Origin: Kiloniellales bacterium
GTDB taxonomy: Bacteria; Pseudomonadota; Alphaproteobacteria; Kiloniellales; JAKSDN01
Direction: 5' to 3'
NCBI GenBank assembly: GCA_022360075.1
Contig: JAKSDN010000178.1
Span: 1-15,928, forward strand
DNA length: 15,928 nucleotides
Under the pieces are notes generated by a model. The model was given only the letters and a program-made list of their open reading frames with translations. It was not told where the DNA came from and did no database searches. The first letter of the stretch is position 1, and each line of letters starts with the position of its first letter. The position numbers and the translations under genes were made by a program. Shown here in pieces: positions 1-6,527 of this stretch.

Positions 1-1
1 G

Positions 2-601
2 CTGGTCTGGAGCACGACCCTGTTCATCAAGGAGGCCGAGAGCCCGGATCACGTCACCTGGCACCAGGACCTGACCTACTGGGGGCTCGACTCGACGCAA
101 GAGGTCACGGCCTGGCTCGCGCTGTCGCCGGCCACGCGCGAGAGCGGCGCGATGCGCTTCATTCCCGGCTCGCACAGGCACGAGATCGTGGCGCACCGCG
201 ATACCTTCGACGATGCGAACCTGCTGACCCGCGGCCAGGAAATCGCCGTCGAGATCGACGAGGCGGAAGCCGTGGACGTGCTGCTGGAGCCGGGACAGAT
301 GTCGCTCCATCACGGCCGCCTGTTCCACGCCTCGCAGCCGAACCGCTCGCGCGACCGGCGCATCGGCCTGGCGATCCGCTACATCACGCCGGACATGCGC
401 CAAGTGGTCGGCCAGCGCGACTTCGCCGTGCTGGTCCGCGGCGAGGATCGCTTCGGCCACTTCGAGCTGCTCGAGCCGCCCCGCGGCCTGCTCGATCCCG
501 ACGACCTCGAGCGTTTCAATCGCATCAACGAGATCGAGGCCGGCTACTTCTACGCCGGTGCCGCCGAGCGCGGCCGCCATCGGCCGGCGGCCGAGACCTG
601 A
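2..601 (+). CDS. Phytanoyl-CoA dioxygenase (PhyH) family protein, 5' end missing
   Basis: This is the last 199 codons of a Fe(II)/2-oxoglutarate-dependent oxygenase of the PhyH family. The reading frame is open to the left edge, so the true start lies outside the window. The facial triad is visible: an H-x-D motif (HQD, encoded at 62-70) and a distal histidine in FHASQPN (His codon at 326-328). RRIGLAIRY follows the distal histidine and supplies the usual arginine for the 2-oxoglutarate carboxylate. The GAMRFIPGSH segment between the metal ligands is also typical. The substrate cannot be read from sequence; bacterial members hydroxylate varied small molecules and phytanoyl-CoA itself is unlikely to be assumed. 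There is no signal peptide in the visible part, so it is probably cytoplasmic. It ends three bases before the convergent ABC transporter gene. The family call is firm; the specific function is unknown. Confidence 0.9.
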   Translation: MVWSTTLFIKEAESPDHVTWHQDLTYWGLDSTQEVTAWLALSPATRESGAMRFIPGSHRHEIVAHRDTFDDANLLTRGQEIAVEIDEAEAVDVLLEPGQMSLHHGRLFHASQPNRSRDRRIGLAIRYITPDMRQVVGQRDFAVLVRGEDRFGHFELLEPPRGLLDPDDLERFNRINEIEAGYFYAGAAERGRHRPAAET

Positions 602-604
602 GCC

Positions 605-2440
605 TCACTCCGCCGCTTCGAGGCCGATGAAACCGTCGGACTGGCGGGACCAGAAGCCGGCGTAGAGGCCGCGGCGGGCCAGCAGCTCGCCATGCTTGCC
701 CTCCTCGACCACGCGGCCGCCATCCATGACGATGATCCGGTCCATGCGGGCGATCGTCGAGAGCCGGTGCGCGATGGCGATCACGCTGCGGCCGCGCATG
801 AGCCGCTCGAGCGCGGCCTGCACCGCCGCCTCGGTCTCCGAATCCAGGGCGGCGGTCGCCTCGTCGAGGGCGAGGATCGGTGCGTCCTTGAGGATCGCGC
901 GGGCGAGCGCGATGCGCTGGCGCTGACCGCCCGAAAGCTTGACGCCGCGCTCGCCGAGATGGGCGTCGTAGCCTTCGCGCCCCTGGTGGTCGCGCAGCGC
1001 GAGGATGAAGTCGTGGGCCGCCGCATCCTTGGCAGCCGCGACCGCGGCCTCGCGCCCCGCCTCCGGCCGGCCGTAGAGGATGTTGTCGAGGGCCGAGCGA
1101 TTGAACATCGCCGTGTCCTGCGTGACCATCGCGATCTGGCGGCGCAGATGGTCCTGCGCGATCTCCCGTACGTCGATGCCGTCCAAGGTGATGCGCCCGC
1201 CTTCGACGTCGTAGAGCCGCAGCAGCAGGGAAAGCGCGGTCGACTTGCCCGCGCCCGAGCGACCGACCAGGGCCACCTTCTCTCCCGGCCGCAGGGCCAG
1301 CGAGAAGCCGTCGAGCCCGCCGCCGCGGCCGCCCCGGCCATAGCGGAAAACCACCGACTCGTAAGCGATCGCCCCGAAGGCGCGCTCGGGCGTTGCCGCG
1401 TCCGGCGCATCGACGATCTCCGGCGGCGGCGAGAGCGTGCGCATGCCATCTTCCACGGTGCCGAGATTGGCGAAGACGCCCATGGCGGTGAAGGAGATCC
1501 AGCCGCTCATCTGGCTGATGCGCATGGCCAGGAAGCCGGCCATGGCGATGAGGCCAGGCCCGGCCTGGCCGTCGGACCAGAGCCACAGCCCAGTCCCGAC
1601 CAGCAGGACCGGCAGGAGCCCGGACAGCACCGCCAGCAGGCCGCGGAAGGTCTGCACGGTCCGGCCGAAGCCGAGCGCCGCCTCGCGGAAAATGCCGAGG
1701 GCGCCGCGTGCGGCTTCCTCCTCGCGGCCGGCGTGGGCGAAGAGCTTGACCGTGGCCATGTGCGACAGGCTGTCGACGAGCTGCCCCGACAGCCCGGCCC
1801 GCGCCTCCGCCCGGCGCCGCGAGCGCAGCCGGATGCGCGGCAGGAAGAAGGCGACCAGCGCGATGTAGGCGGCGAGCCAGAGCGCCAGCAGCGCGGCCAG
1901 GCGCGGATCGGCCCCGGCCAGCGCAATGATGGCGCCCAAGGCCGCGGCGACGGCGAAGCTGATCGAGTTCACCAGCTCGAGCACCAGATCCGTCAGCGAG
2001 CTCGAGGTCTGCATCTGCTTTTGCGCCAAGCGGCCGCTGAAGTCGTCCTCGAAGAAGCGCAGGCTCTGGCCCAGCGTGTGGCGATGCAGGCGCCAGACGC
2101 CGAGATGGAACAGCCCGGGCCCCAGGCTGCGGCTGACCAGCGCGCTGGAGAGAATCATCAGCCCGGGCCGGGCCAGCACAAAGAAGCCGGCGGCCAGCAC
2201 GAGCGTCGGGCCGTGGGTCTCGAAGAAGACCGCCGGACCGGCGGCGACCCCGTCCACGATCCAGCCGATCAGCCAGGCGGCGACCGCCTCCGAGAGCCCG
2301 ACCAGCACCGACAGCGCGGCGAGCAGGACCACCACCGGCCAGGCCCCGGCAAAGAGCCAGCGCATGAAGCCGGACAGCGAGGCCGGCGGTTGGCTCGCGG
2401 CCGGCGCATAGGGGTCGAACAGACCTTCGGTCCAGCGCAT
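605..2440 (-). CDS. MsbA-like ABC exporter, fused permease and ATPase half-transporter
   Basis: A 611-residue fused ABC exporter subunit expected to work as an inner-membrane homodimer. The N-terminal ~320 residues form a six-helix type I exporter domain with hydrophobic stretches such as the one around [15 protein letters not shown]. The C-terminal ATPase has Walker [10 protein letters not shown] (about residue 391), the Q-loop in MVTQDT, signature LSGGQRQR (about 500), Walker [13 protein letters not shown] (about 520) and the H-loop in IAHRLSTI (about 553). It resembles MsbA/lipid or multidrug exporters, but the cargo is not deducible. A Gly/Arg-rich stretch (GRGGRGGG) follows the A-loop FRYG. 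I chose the ATG at 2438-2440 because GAGGAGG lies about 10 bases upstream; a TTG at 2492-2494 would add 18 residues but lacks such a site and would place a hairpin-forming repeat inside the coding region. It is probably transcribed alone from the gap to its right. Confidence 0.9.
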   Translation of the reverse strand: MRWTEGLFDPYAPAASQPPASLSGFMRWLFAGAWPVVVLLAALSVLVGLSEAVAAWLIGWIVDGVAAGPAVFFETHGPTLVLAAGFFVLARPGLMILSSALVSRSLGPGLFHLGVWRLHRHTLGQSLRFFEDDFSGRLAQKQMQTSSSLTDLVLELVNSISFAVAAALGAIIALAGADPRLAALLALWLAAYIALVAFFLPRIRLRSRRRAEARAGLSGQLVDSLSHMATVKLFAHAGREEEAARGALGIFREAALGFGRTVQTFRGLLAVLSGLLPVLLVGTGLWLWSDGQAGPGLIAMAGFLAMRISQMSGWISFTAMGVFANLGTVEDGMRTLSPPPEIVDAPDAATPERAFGAIAYESVVFRYGRGGRGGGLDGFSLALRPGEKVALVGRSGAGKSTALSLLLRLYDVEGGRITLDGIDVREIAQDHLRRQIAMVTQDTAMFNRSALDNILYGRPEAGREAAVAAAKDAAAHDFILALRDHQGREGYDAHLGERGVKLSGGQRQRIALARAILKDAPILALDEATAALDSETEAAVQAALERLMRGRSVIAIAHRLSTIARMDRIIVMDGGRVVEEGKHGELLARRGLYAGFWSRQSDGFIGLEAAE

Positions 2441-2457
2441 CGCGCCAAAACCTCCTC

Positions 2458-2470
2458 GGCGCTCCGCGCC
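2458..2470. repeat. Third copy of the 13-base palindromic unit, in the ABC gene leader
   Basis: GGCGCTCCGCGCC is repeated exactly here, 161 bases from its nearest copy in the composite element. It lies immediately upstream (on the minus strand) of the AGGAGG ribosome-binding site of the ABC exporter gene. A 5-base stem at this place could influence access to that site; this is inference. Confidence 0.7.
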
Positions 2471-2630
2471 GTCGTTTCCTGTCTGAAGGGCCAAATCGTC
2501 GCCGGGCCCATCCTATAGCAGATAGTTCGGAGTCGCGGGATTTCCCCCACGCCTGCTGCCGTCGTCCTGACAGTAAGGTCACCGCGCCGGCGTTTTGGCT
2601 GGACCGGGCGCGGCGGAAGACGGGCTTTTC

Positions 2631-2720
2631 GGCGCTCCGCGCCAGCCCCCCACCCGGCGCTCCGCGCCGACCTCCCCCTCAAGGGGGAGGGTTAGGGTGG
2701 GGGGCGTCCGCGAAGCGGAC
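2631..2720. repeat. Composite intergenic palindromic repeat (REP-like)
   Basis: Several nested inverted repeats are exact. GGCGCTCCGCGCC occurs at 2631-2643 and again at 2656-2668, each a 5-base stem with a TCC loop. CCTCCCCCT (2671-2679) pairs with AGGGGGAGG (2682-2690). An outer pair, CCCCCCACCC (2646-2655) and GGGTGGGGGG (2695-2704), encloses the second 13-mer and the C/G-run hairpin, giving a potential three-way junction. GTCCGC-GAA-GCGGAC (2706-2720) is a further hairpin. The stems around C-runs and G-runs look like the dispersed intergenic palindromes common in alphaproteobacterial genomes. A role as transcript stabiliser or terminator for the minus-strand tlpA-like gene ending at 2763 is possible, though there is no T-tract. 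Confidence 0.8.
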
Positions 2721-2762
2721 AAAGGCAAGCGCGGGACCGAATCGACGAGCACAAAAAATGCG

Positions 2763-3386
2763 CTAACCGCTCGTCTCGACCGGCCGTTCCTCATCCACCG
2801 GCACGCCCTGCTCGAGATAATGCCGGATCAACGCCACGGCATCCGGCTCGTCCCACTCCGCCGGGCCCTCCAAGCCGCCGACGAGCCGGCCCTGGCGGTC
2901 GATCAGCATGGTCGTCGGCAGGCCGCGCACGGCGAACTCGCGGGCGAACTTGCCCTTGGGGTCGAGGAAGATACCGAGGTGGGCGAGCTTCTGCTCCGCG
3001 AAGAAGGGCTCGACCTGTTTAAGCCCGCCGCGGTCCTGGGAGACCGCAACGACCAAGAGGCCGTCCTCCGCGAGCGCGGCTTGGACCCGGTCGAGCGAGG
3101 GCATCTCGCGCACGCAGGGCCCGCACCAGGTGGCCCAGAAGTTGAGCAGCACGACCCGGCCCGCGAAGGCGGCGAGCGTGACGGTCTCGCCGTCGGCCAC
3201 GATCAAAGGGGCCTGCGGCGCTGGCACGGGCTCTTCCAAAAGGGTAAAGTTGTCGGCGAAGATGCCCCGAAGCGGCGGTCCTTCCCCGCCCGTCGAGGCT
3301 GTTGACCAGCTTGCGGCAACGACCCAGCTAGCGGCAACGACCAGGACGGCGAAGAAGGCGGCGGCGCGGGCGTTTTTTTTGAGCAT
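2763..3386 (-). CDS. TlpA/ResA-like membrane-anchored thiol-disulfide oxidoreductase
   Basis: A 207-residue redoxin. Residues 1-28 (MLKKN, then a long Ala/Val-rich hydrophobic stretch) form a signal anchor, so the thioredoxin domain faces the periplasm. The active site WCGPC is at residues 87-91 in the context [16 protein letters not shown], and the cis-proline region is [14 protein letters not shown]. Family members reduce disulfides in apo-cytochrome c, in copper-site assembly or in other exported proteins; the partner is not deducible here. The ATG at 3384-3386 fits the signal anchor; a GTG at 3402-3404 would add six residues, and neither has a clear Shine-Dalgarno site. The anchor contains an 18-base tandem duplication (3306-3341), and codons 3-5 lie in an eight-A run. 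The gene is divergent from argH with 41 bases between the start codons, a common placement for tlpA-like genes in alphaproteobacteria. Confidence 0.9.
   Translation of the reverse strand: MLKKNARAAAFFAVLVVAASWVVAASWSTASTGGEGPPLRGIFADNFTLLEEPVPAPQAPLIVADGETVTLAAFAGRVVLLNFWATWCGPCVREMPSLDRVQAALAEDGLLVVAVSQDRGGLKQVEPFFAEQKLAHLGIFLDPKGKFAREFAVRGLPTTMLIDRQGRLVGGLEGPAEWDEPDAVALIRHYLEQGVPVDEERPVETSG
3306..3341 (-). repeat. 18-base tandem duplication inside the TlpA-like signal anchor
   Basis: CCAGCTTGCGGCAACGAC (3306-3323) is followed directly by CCAGCTAGCGGCAACGAC (3324-3341), with one mismatch in 18. On the coding strand it encodes VVAASW twice in a row. It keeps the frame and lengthens the hydrophobic segment by six residues. 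Confidence 0.9.
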
Positions 3387-3427
3387 GGCGGATCGGCTAC
3401 CCACGGATTGACGGGTCAGTGTCTGAG

Positions 3428-4876
3428 ATGAGCGCGCCGCGGAGAACCAGCGCCGGAGCGAGCGAGACGGCTTCCCCGAAGCCGGCCGCGGCCGAGCGCG
3501 CCAACCTCATGTGGGGCGGGCGCTTTGCCGTCGGCCCGGACGAGGTGATGCAGCGCATCAACGCCTCCATCGATTTCGATCGCCGGCTCTACGCCCAGGA
3601 TATCGCCGGCTCCCAGGCGCACTGCCGGATGCTGGTCCAGCAGGGCATCGTCTCGGAACAAGATGGGCAAGCCATCCTACAGGGTCTAGACACGATTCTG
3701 CGAGAGATCGAGGCCGGCGACTTCGCCTTCGAGGCCGCGCTCGAGGACATTCACATGAACATCGAGGCGCGGCTGCGCGCCCTGATCGGCGAGCCCGCCG
3801 GCCGGCTGCACACCGCGCGCTCGCGCAACGACCAGGTGGCGACCGACTTCCGGCTCTGGACCCGCGCGGCGATCGACGGCCTGGAGCGGCAACTCGCCGA
3901 CCTGCAGGCCGCGCTGCTCGATCTCGCCGAGGCCGAGGCGGCGACGGTGATGCCGGGCTACACCCATTTGCAGGCGGCCCAACCGGTCACCCTGGGCCAC
4001 CACCTGCTCGCCTATGTCGAGATGCTGGGCCGCGACCGCGGGCGCTTCGCCGACTGCCGCCGGCGGCTCAATGAATCGCCGCTGGGCGCGGCGGCGCTCG
4101 CCGGCACCTCCTTTCCGATCGATCGCGCGATGACCGCCGAGGCGCTCGGCTTCGAGCGGCCCATGGCCAACTCGATCGACGCGGTCTCGGACCGCGACTT
4201 CGCCCTGGAGTTCCTCGCCGCCGGCGCGATCCTGGCCACGCACCTCTCGCGCCTGGCCGAGGAAATCGTGCTCTGGTGCTCGGCCGGCTTCGATTTCATC
4301 AGCCTGTCGGATGCCTACACCACGGGCAGCTCGATCATGCCGCAGAAGCGCAACCCCGACGCCGCCGAGCTGCTGCGCGGCAAGGCCGGGCGGGTGATCG
4401 GCGCGCTCAACGCCCTGCTGATCGTGCTCAAGGGCCTGCCGCTGACCTACGGCAAGGACATGCAGGAGGACAAGGAGCCGGTGTTCGACGCCGCCGACAG
4501 CCTCGCCCTGTGTCTCGCCGCGGCGATCGGCATGGTGCGCGATATGCGTCCCCGCCGCGAGCGCCTGCGCGCAGCCACCCAGGCTGGCTTCATCACGGCC
4601 ACCGACCTGGCCGACTGGCTGGTGCGCCGCCTCGGCTTGCCGTTCCGCGAGGCCCACCACGTCACCGGCGAGATCGTCAGGCAGGCCGAGAATGCGGGCT
4701 GCGGACTCGCTGAGCTGCCGCTCGAGTCCCTACAGGCGATCGAGCCGCGGATCACCGCGGAGGTCTTCGAGGTGCTGTCGGTGGAGCAGGCCGTCGAGAG
4801 CCGGGACAGCTTCGGCGGCACGGCACCGGCGCGGGTCAGGGCGGCGGTCGCGGCCGCGCGGGAGCGCTTTCTGTGA
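3428..4876 (+). CDS. argH: Argininosuccinate lyase
   Basis: Final enzyme of arginine synthesis: it splits argininosuccinate into arginine and fumarate in the cytoplasm, as a homotetramer. The 482-residue protein has the family hallmarks: LMWGGRF near residue 30, [12 protein letters not shown], the catalytic histidine in [10 protein letters not shown] (His180), and the fumarase/aspartase-superfamily signature [11 protein letters not shown] at residues 300-310 with its catalytic serine. A 26-residue Ala/Ser-rich extension precedes the usual N-terminus. I took the ATG at 3428; a GTG at 3419 would add three residues, and neither has a good Shine-Dalgarno site. The stop overlaps the GTG start of the next gene (GTGA), so translation is probably coupled with the lipoprotein gene and lysA. 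The gene is divergent from the TlpA-like gene. The assignment is certain by motif. Confidence 0.98.
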   Translation: MSAPRRTSAGASETASPKPAAAERANLMWGGRFAVGPDEVMQRINASIDFDRRLYAQDIAGSQAHCRMLVQQGIVSEQDGQAILQGLDTILREIEAGDFAFEAALEDIHMNIEARLRALIGEPAGRLHTARSRNDQVATDFRLWTRAAIDGLERQLADLQAALLDLAEAEAATVMPGYTHLQAAQPVTLGHHLLAYVEMLGRDRGRFADCRRRLNESPLGAAALAGTSFPIDRAMTAEALGFERPMANSIDAVSDRDFALEFLAAGAILATHLSRLAEEIVLWCSAGFDFISLSDAYTTGSSIMPQKRNPDAAELLRGKAGRVIGALNALLIVLKGLPLTYGKDMQEDKEPVFDAADSLALCLAAAIGMVRDMRPRRERLRAATQAGFITATDLADWLVRRLGLPFREAHHVTGEIVRQAENAGCGLAELPLESLQAIEPRITAEVFEVLSVEQAVESRDSFGGTAPARVRAAVAAARERFL

Positions 4877-5199
4877 GCGCGCCCGGCCAGACATCCGCCG
4901 GCCGCAGGCAGCGCCGCAAGACGGCGCCCCTGCTGATCGGCGCGTCGCTGCTGCTCGCCACGCTCGGCGCCTGCGGTAAGACCGGGGCCCCGGAGCCGCC
5001 CGAGGAGTTCAAGAGCGAGTACAACTACCCCCGGACCTATCCCGCCCCGCTGCCCGGCAGCGGCCCAGGCGATGTCCCGAGCGAGGAGGAAAGTGCCGCG
5101 GAGGCCGGGATTCTCGGCCCCGGGCACGGGCGGCTCACGCCCTTCCCGGTGCCCTCGGGCGTGACCACGACACGAACCTACGGGACGCTTTCCGAATGA
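4873..5199 (+). CDS. lptM: Small LptM-like outer-membrane lipoprotein
   Basis: A 108-residue lipoprotein. Basic residues RRQRRK (11-16) precede a hydrophobic stretch ending in lipobox LGAC with lipidation cysteine Cys34. The mature start [12 protein letters not shown] resembles the CGxxGxxxxP pattern of the LptM (YifL) family, whose Escherichia coli member helps mature the LptD/LptE lipopolysaccharide translocon. The C-terminal part (about 60 residues, Pro/Gly/Glu rich) is longer than the E. coli protein and I recognise no domain in it. The start is a GTG overlapping the argH stop, with GGGAG (4860-4864) eight bases upstream. The stop overlaps the lysA start as ATGA. A small lipoprotein gene between argH and lysA is a recurrent alphaproteobacterial arrangement. 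The lipoprotein call is strong; the LptM function rests on the N-terminal motif and position. Confidence 0.85.
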   Translation: MSAPGQTSAGRRQRRKTAPLLIGASLLLATLGACGKTGAPEPPEEFKSEYNYPRTYPAPLPGSGPGDVPSEEESAAEAGILGPGHGRLTPFPVPSGVTTTRTYGTLSE

Positions 5200-6506
5200 C
5201 GCCGGGATTCGACTACCGCGACGGAGTGCTCCACGCCGAGGCGGTCTCGCTGCAAAGCCTGGCCGAGGCGGTCGGGACTCCCTTCTACTGCTATGCCTTG
5301 GGCGCGGTCGAAGCTGCCTATCGCGACTTCGAATCGGCGCTGGACGGCCTGGCGCCGACGATCTGCTACGCGCTCAAGGCCAACTCCAACCTGGCCGTCG
5401 TGCGCAGCCTCGCCCGTCTGGGCGCGGGCGCGGACGTGGTCTCCGAGGGCGAGCTGCGGGTCGCGCTGGCCGCCGGCGTGCCGGCCGAGCGGATCGTCTT
5501 CGCGGGGGTCGGCAAGACAGCAGAGGAGATGGCCTTCGCGCTCGATGCCGGCATCATGCAGTTCAACGTCGAGTCCCGGCCCGAGCTCGAGCTTCTGAGC
5601 CAGGTCGCCTTGGCCCGCGGCACGACGGCGCCCGTCGCCCTGCGCATCAACCCCGACGTCGACGCCCTGACCCACGCCAAGATCTCGACCGGCAAGGCCG
5701 AGAACAAGTTCGGCATCGATTTCGCCCATGCCCGCGAGGCCGTCGAGACGGCACGCGCGATGCCCGGCATCTCGCTCGAGGGGCTGGCCATTCACATCGG
5801 CTCCCAGGTCACCGATCTGGAACCCTTCCGGGCGGCGTTCGGCCGGGTCGCGGGCCTGCATCGCGACCTGCGCGCCGAGGGCGTGGCGCTGCGCCGGCTC
5901 GACCTCGGCGGCGGTCTGGGCATCGCCTACCAGGCGGAGGCCTCGCCGGACTTCGAGGCCTATGCCGCCATCGTCCGCGAGGCCACCGCCGGCATGGACT
6001 GCCAGCTCATCTTCGAGCCGGGCCGCTCCATGGTCGGTCAGGCGGGTGTCCTGGTGACCAAAGTGCTCTATATCAAGCACGGTATCGAGCGGCGCTTCGT
6101 GATTCTCGATGCGGCCATGAACGATTTGATCAGACCGACGCTCTACGATGCCTGGCACGACATCGTGCCGCTCGCCGAGCCGGCGGCGGAGACCGAGTTC
6201 GAGCCGTTCGACGTGGTCGGGCCGATCTGCGAAAGCGCGGATACCTTCGCCAGGCAACGCCCGCTGCCGCCGCTGGAGCCCGGTGCGCTGATCGCGATTT
6301 GTTCAACGGGGGCCTATAGCGCCGTCATGGCATCGAGCTATAATTCCAGACGACCGGCGCCGGAGGTCGTGGTGCGCGGCGATCAGCAGGCCGTCGTCAG
6401 GCCCCGGATCGATTACGAGGCGTTGATCGCCCGCGATCGATTGCCCACATGGTTGGAAGAGCGGACCGAAGCCCCGGCCGCCGAAGTCTCCCGGGGCGCC
6501 GCTTGA
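5196..6506 (+). CDS. lysA: Diaminopimelate decarboxylase
   Basis: The last step of lysine synthesis: PLP-dependent decarboxylation of meso-diaminopimelate. The 436-residue protein belongs to the alanine-racemase-fold (group IV) decarboxylases. Visible motifs in order are the PLP lysine in CYALKANSN (Lys61), HIGSQ, LDLGGGLGIAY, EPGRS (274-278), the dimer-interface cysteine motif CESADTFA (Cys345) and GAYSAVMASSYN (Tyr374), which completes the active site from the partner subunit. The ATG overlaps the TGA of the lipoprotein gene and only a weak GGGA lies upstream, so translation probably depends on coupling. The downstream TIGR02302 frame begins in the same reading phase right after the lysA TGA. 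Lysine and diaminopimelate supply links this gene to peptidoglycan synthesis. Confidence 0.98.
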   Translation: MTPGFDYRDGVLHAEAVSLQSLAEAVGTPFYCYALGAVEAAYRDFESALDGLAPTICYALKANSNLAVVRSLARLGAGADVVSEGELRVALAAGVPAERIVFAGVGKTAEEMAFALDAGIMQFNVESRPELELLSQVALARGTTAPVALRINPDVDALTHAKISTGKAENKFGIDFAHAREAVETARAMPGISLEGLAIHIGSQVTDLEPFRAAFGRVAGLHRDLRAEGVALRRLDLGGGLGIAYQAEASPDFEAYAAIVREATAGMDCQLIFEPGRSMVGQAGVLVTKVLYIKHGIERRFVILDAAMNDLIRPTLYDAWHDIVPLAEPAAETEFEPFDVVGPICESADTFARQRPLPPLEPGALIAICSTGAYSAVMASSYNSRRPAPEVVVRGDQQAVVRPRIDYEALIARDRLPTWLEERTEAPAAEVSRGAA

Positions 6507-6527
6507 GTCGAGGAAGGACCAGGAGCG

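Larger units (their letters stand above)
2441..2762. other. 322-base intergenic gap between tlpA-like gene and ABC exporter gene
   Basis: No convincing gene is visible here. The gap lies between two minus-strand genes and holds the composite palindromic repeat at 2631-2720 plus a third copy of its 13-base unit at 2458-2470. On the minus strand a possible extended -10 (TGC then TATAGG, 2512-2520) could serve the ABC exporter gene, but no good -35 sits at the right distance, so I do not call it as a promoter. Possible reading frames across the gap have no family resemblance that I recognise. Confidence 0.6.

Noticed and set aside
525..2582. 685-codon minus-strand frame overlapping the ABC exporter gene in another phase
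   Set aside because: The Arg/Ala/Gly-rich translation lacks domains, whereas the other phase has every ABC motif. It is a composition shadow.
3409..3418. TGAC-GG-GTCA palindrome and TTGACG in the tlpA/argH divergent gap
   Set aside because: The palindrome is only ten bases, and no -10 lies at a suitable distance from TTGACG in either direction. Likely chance.
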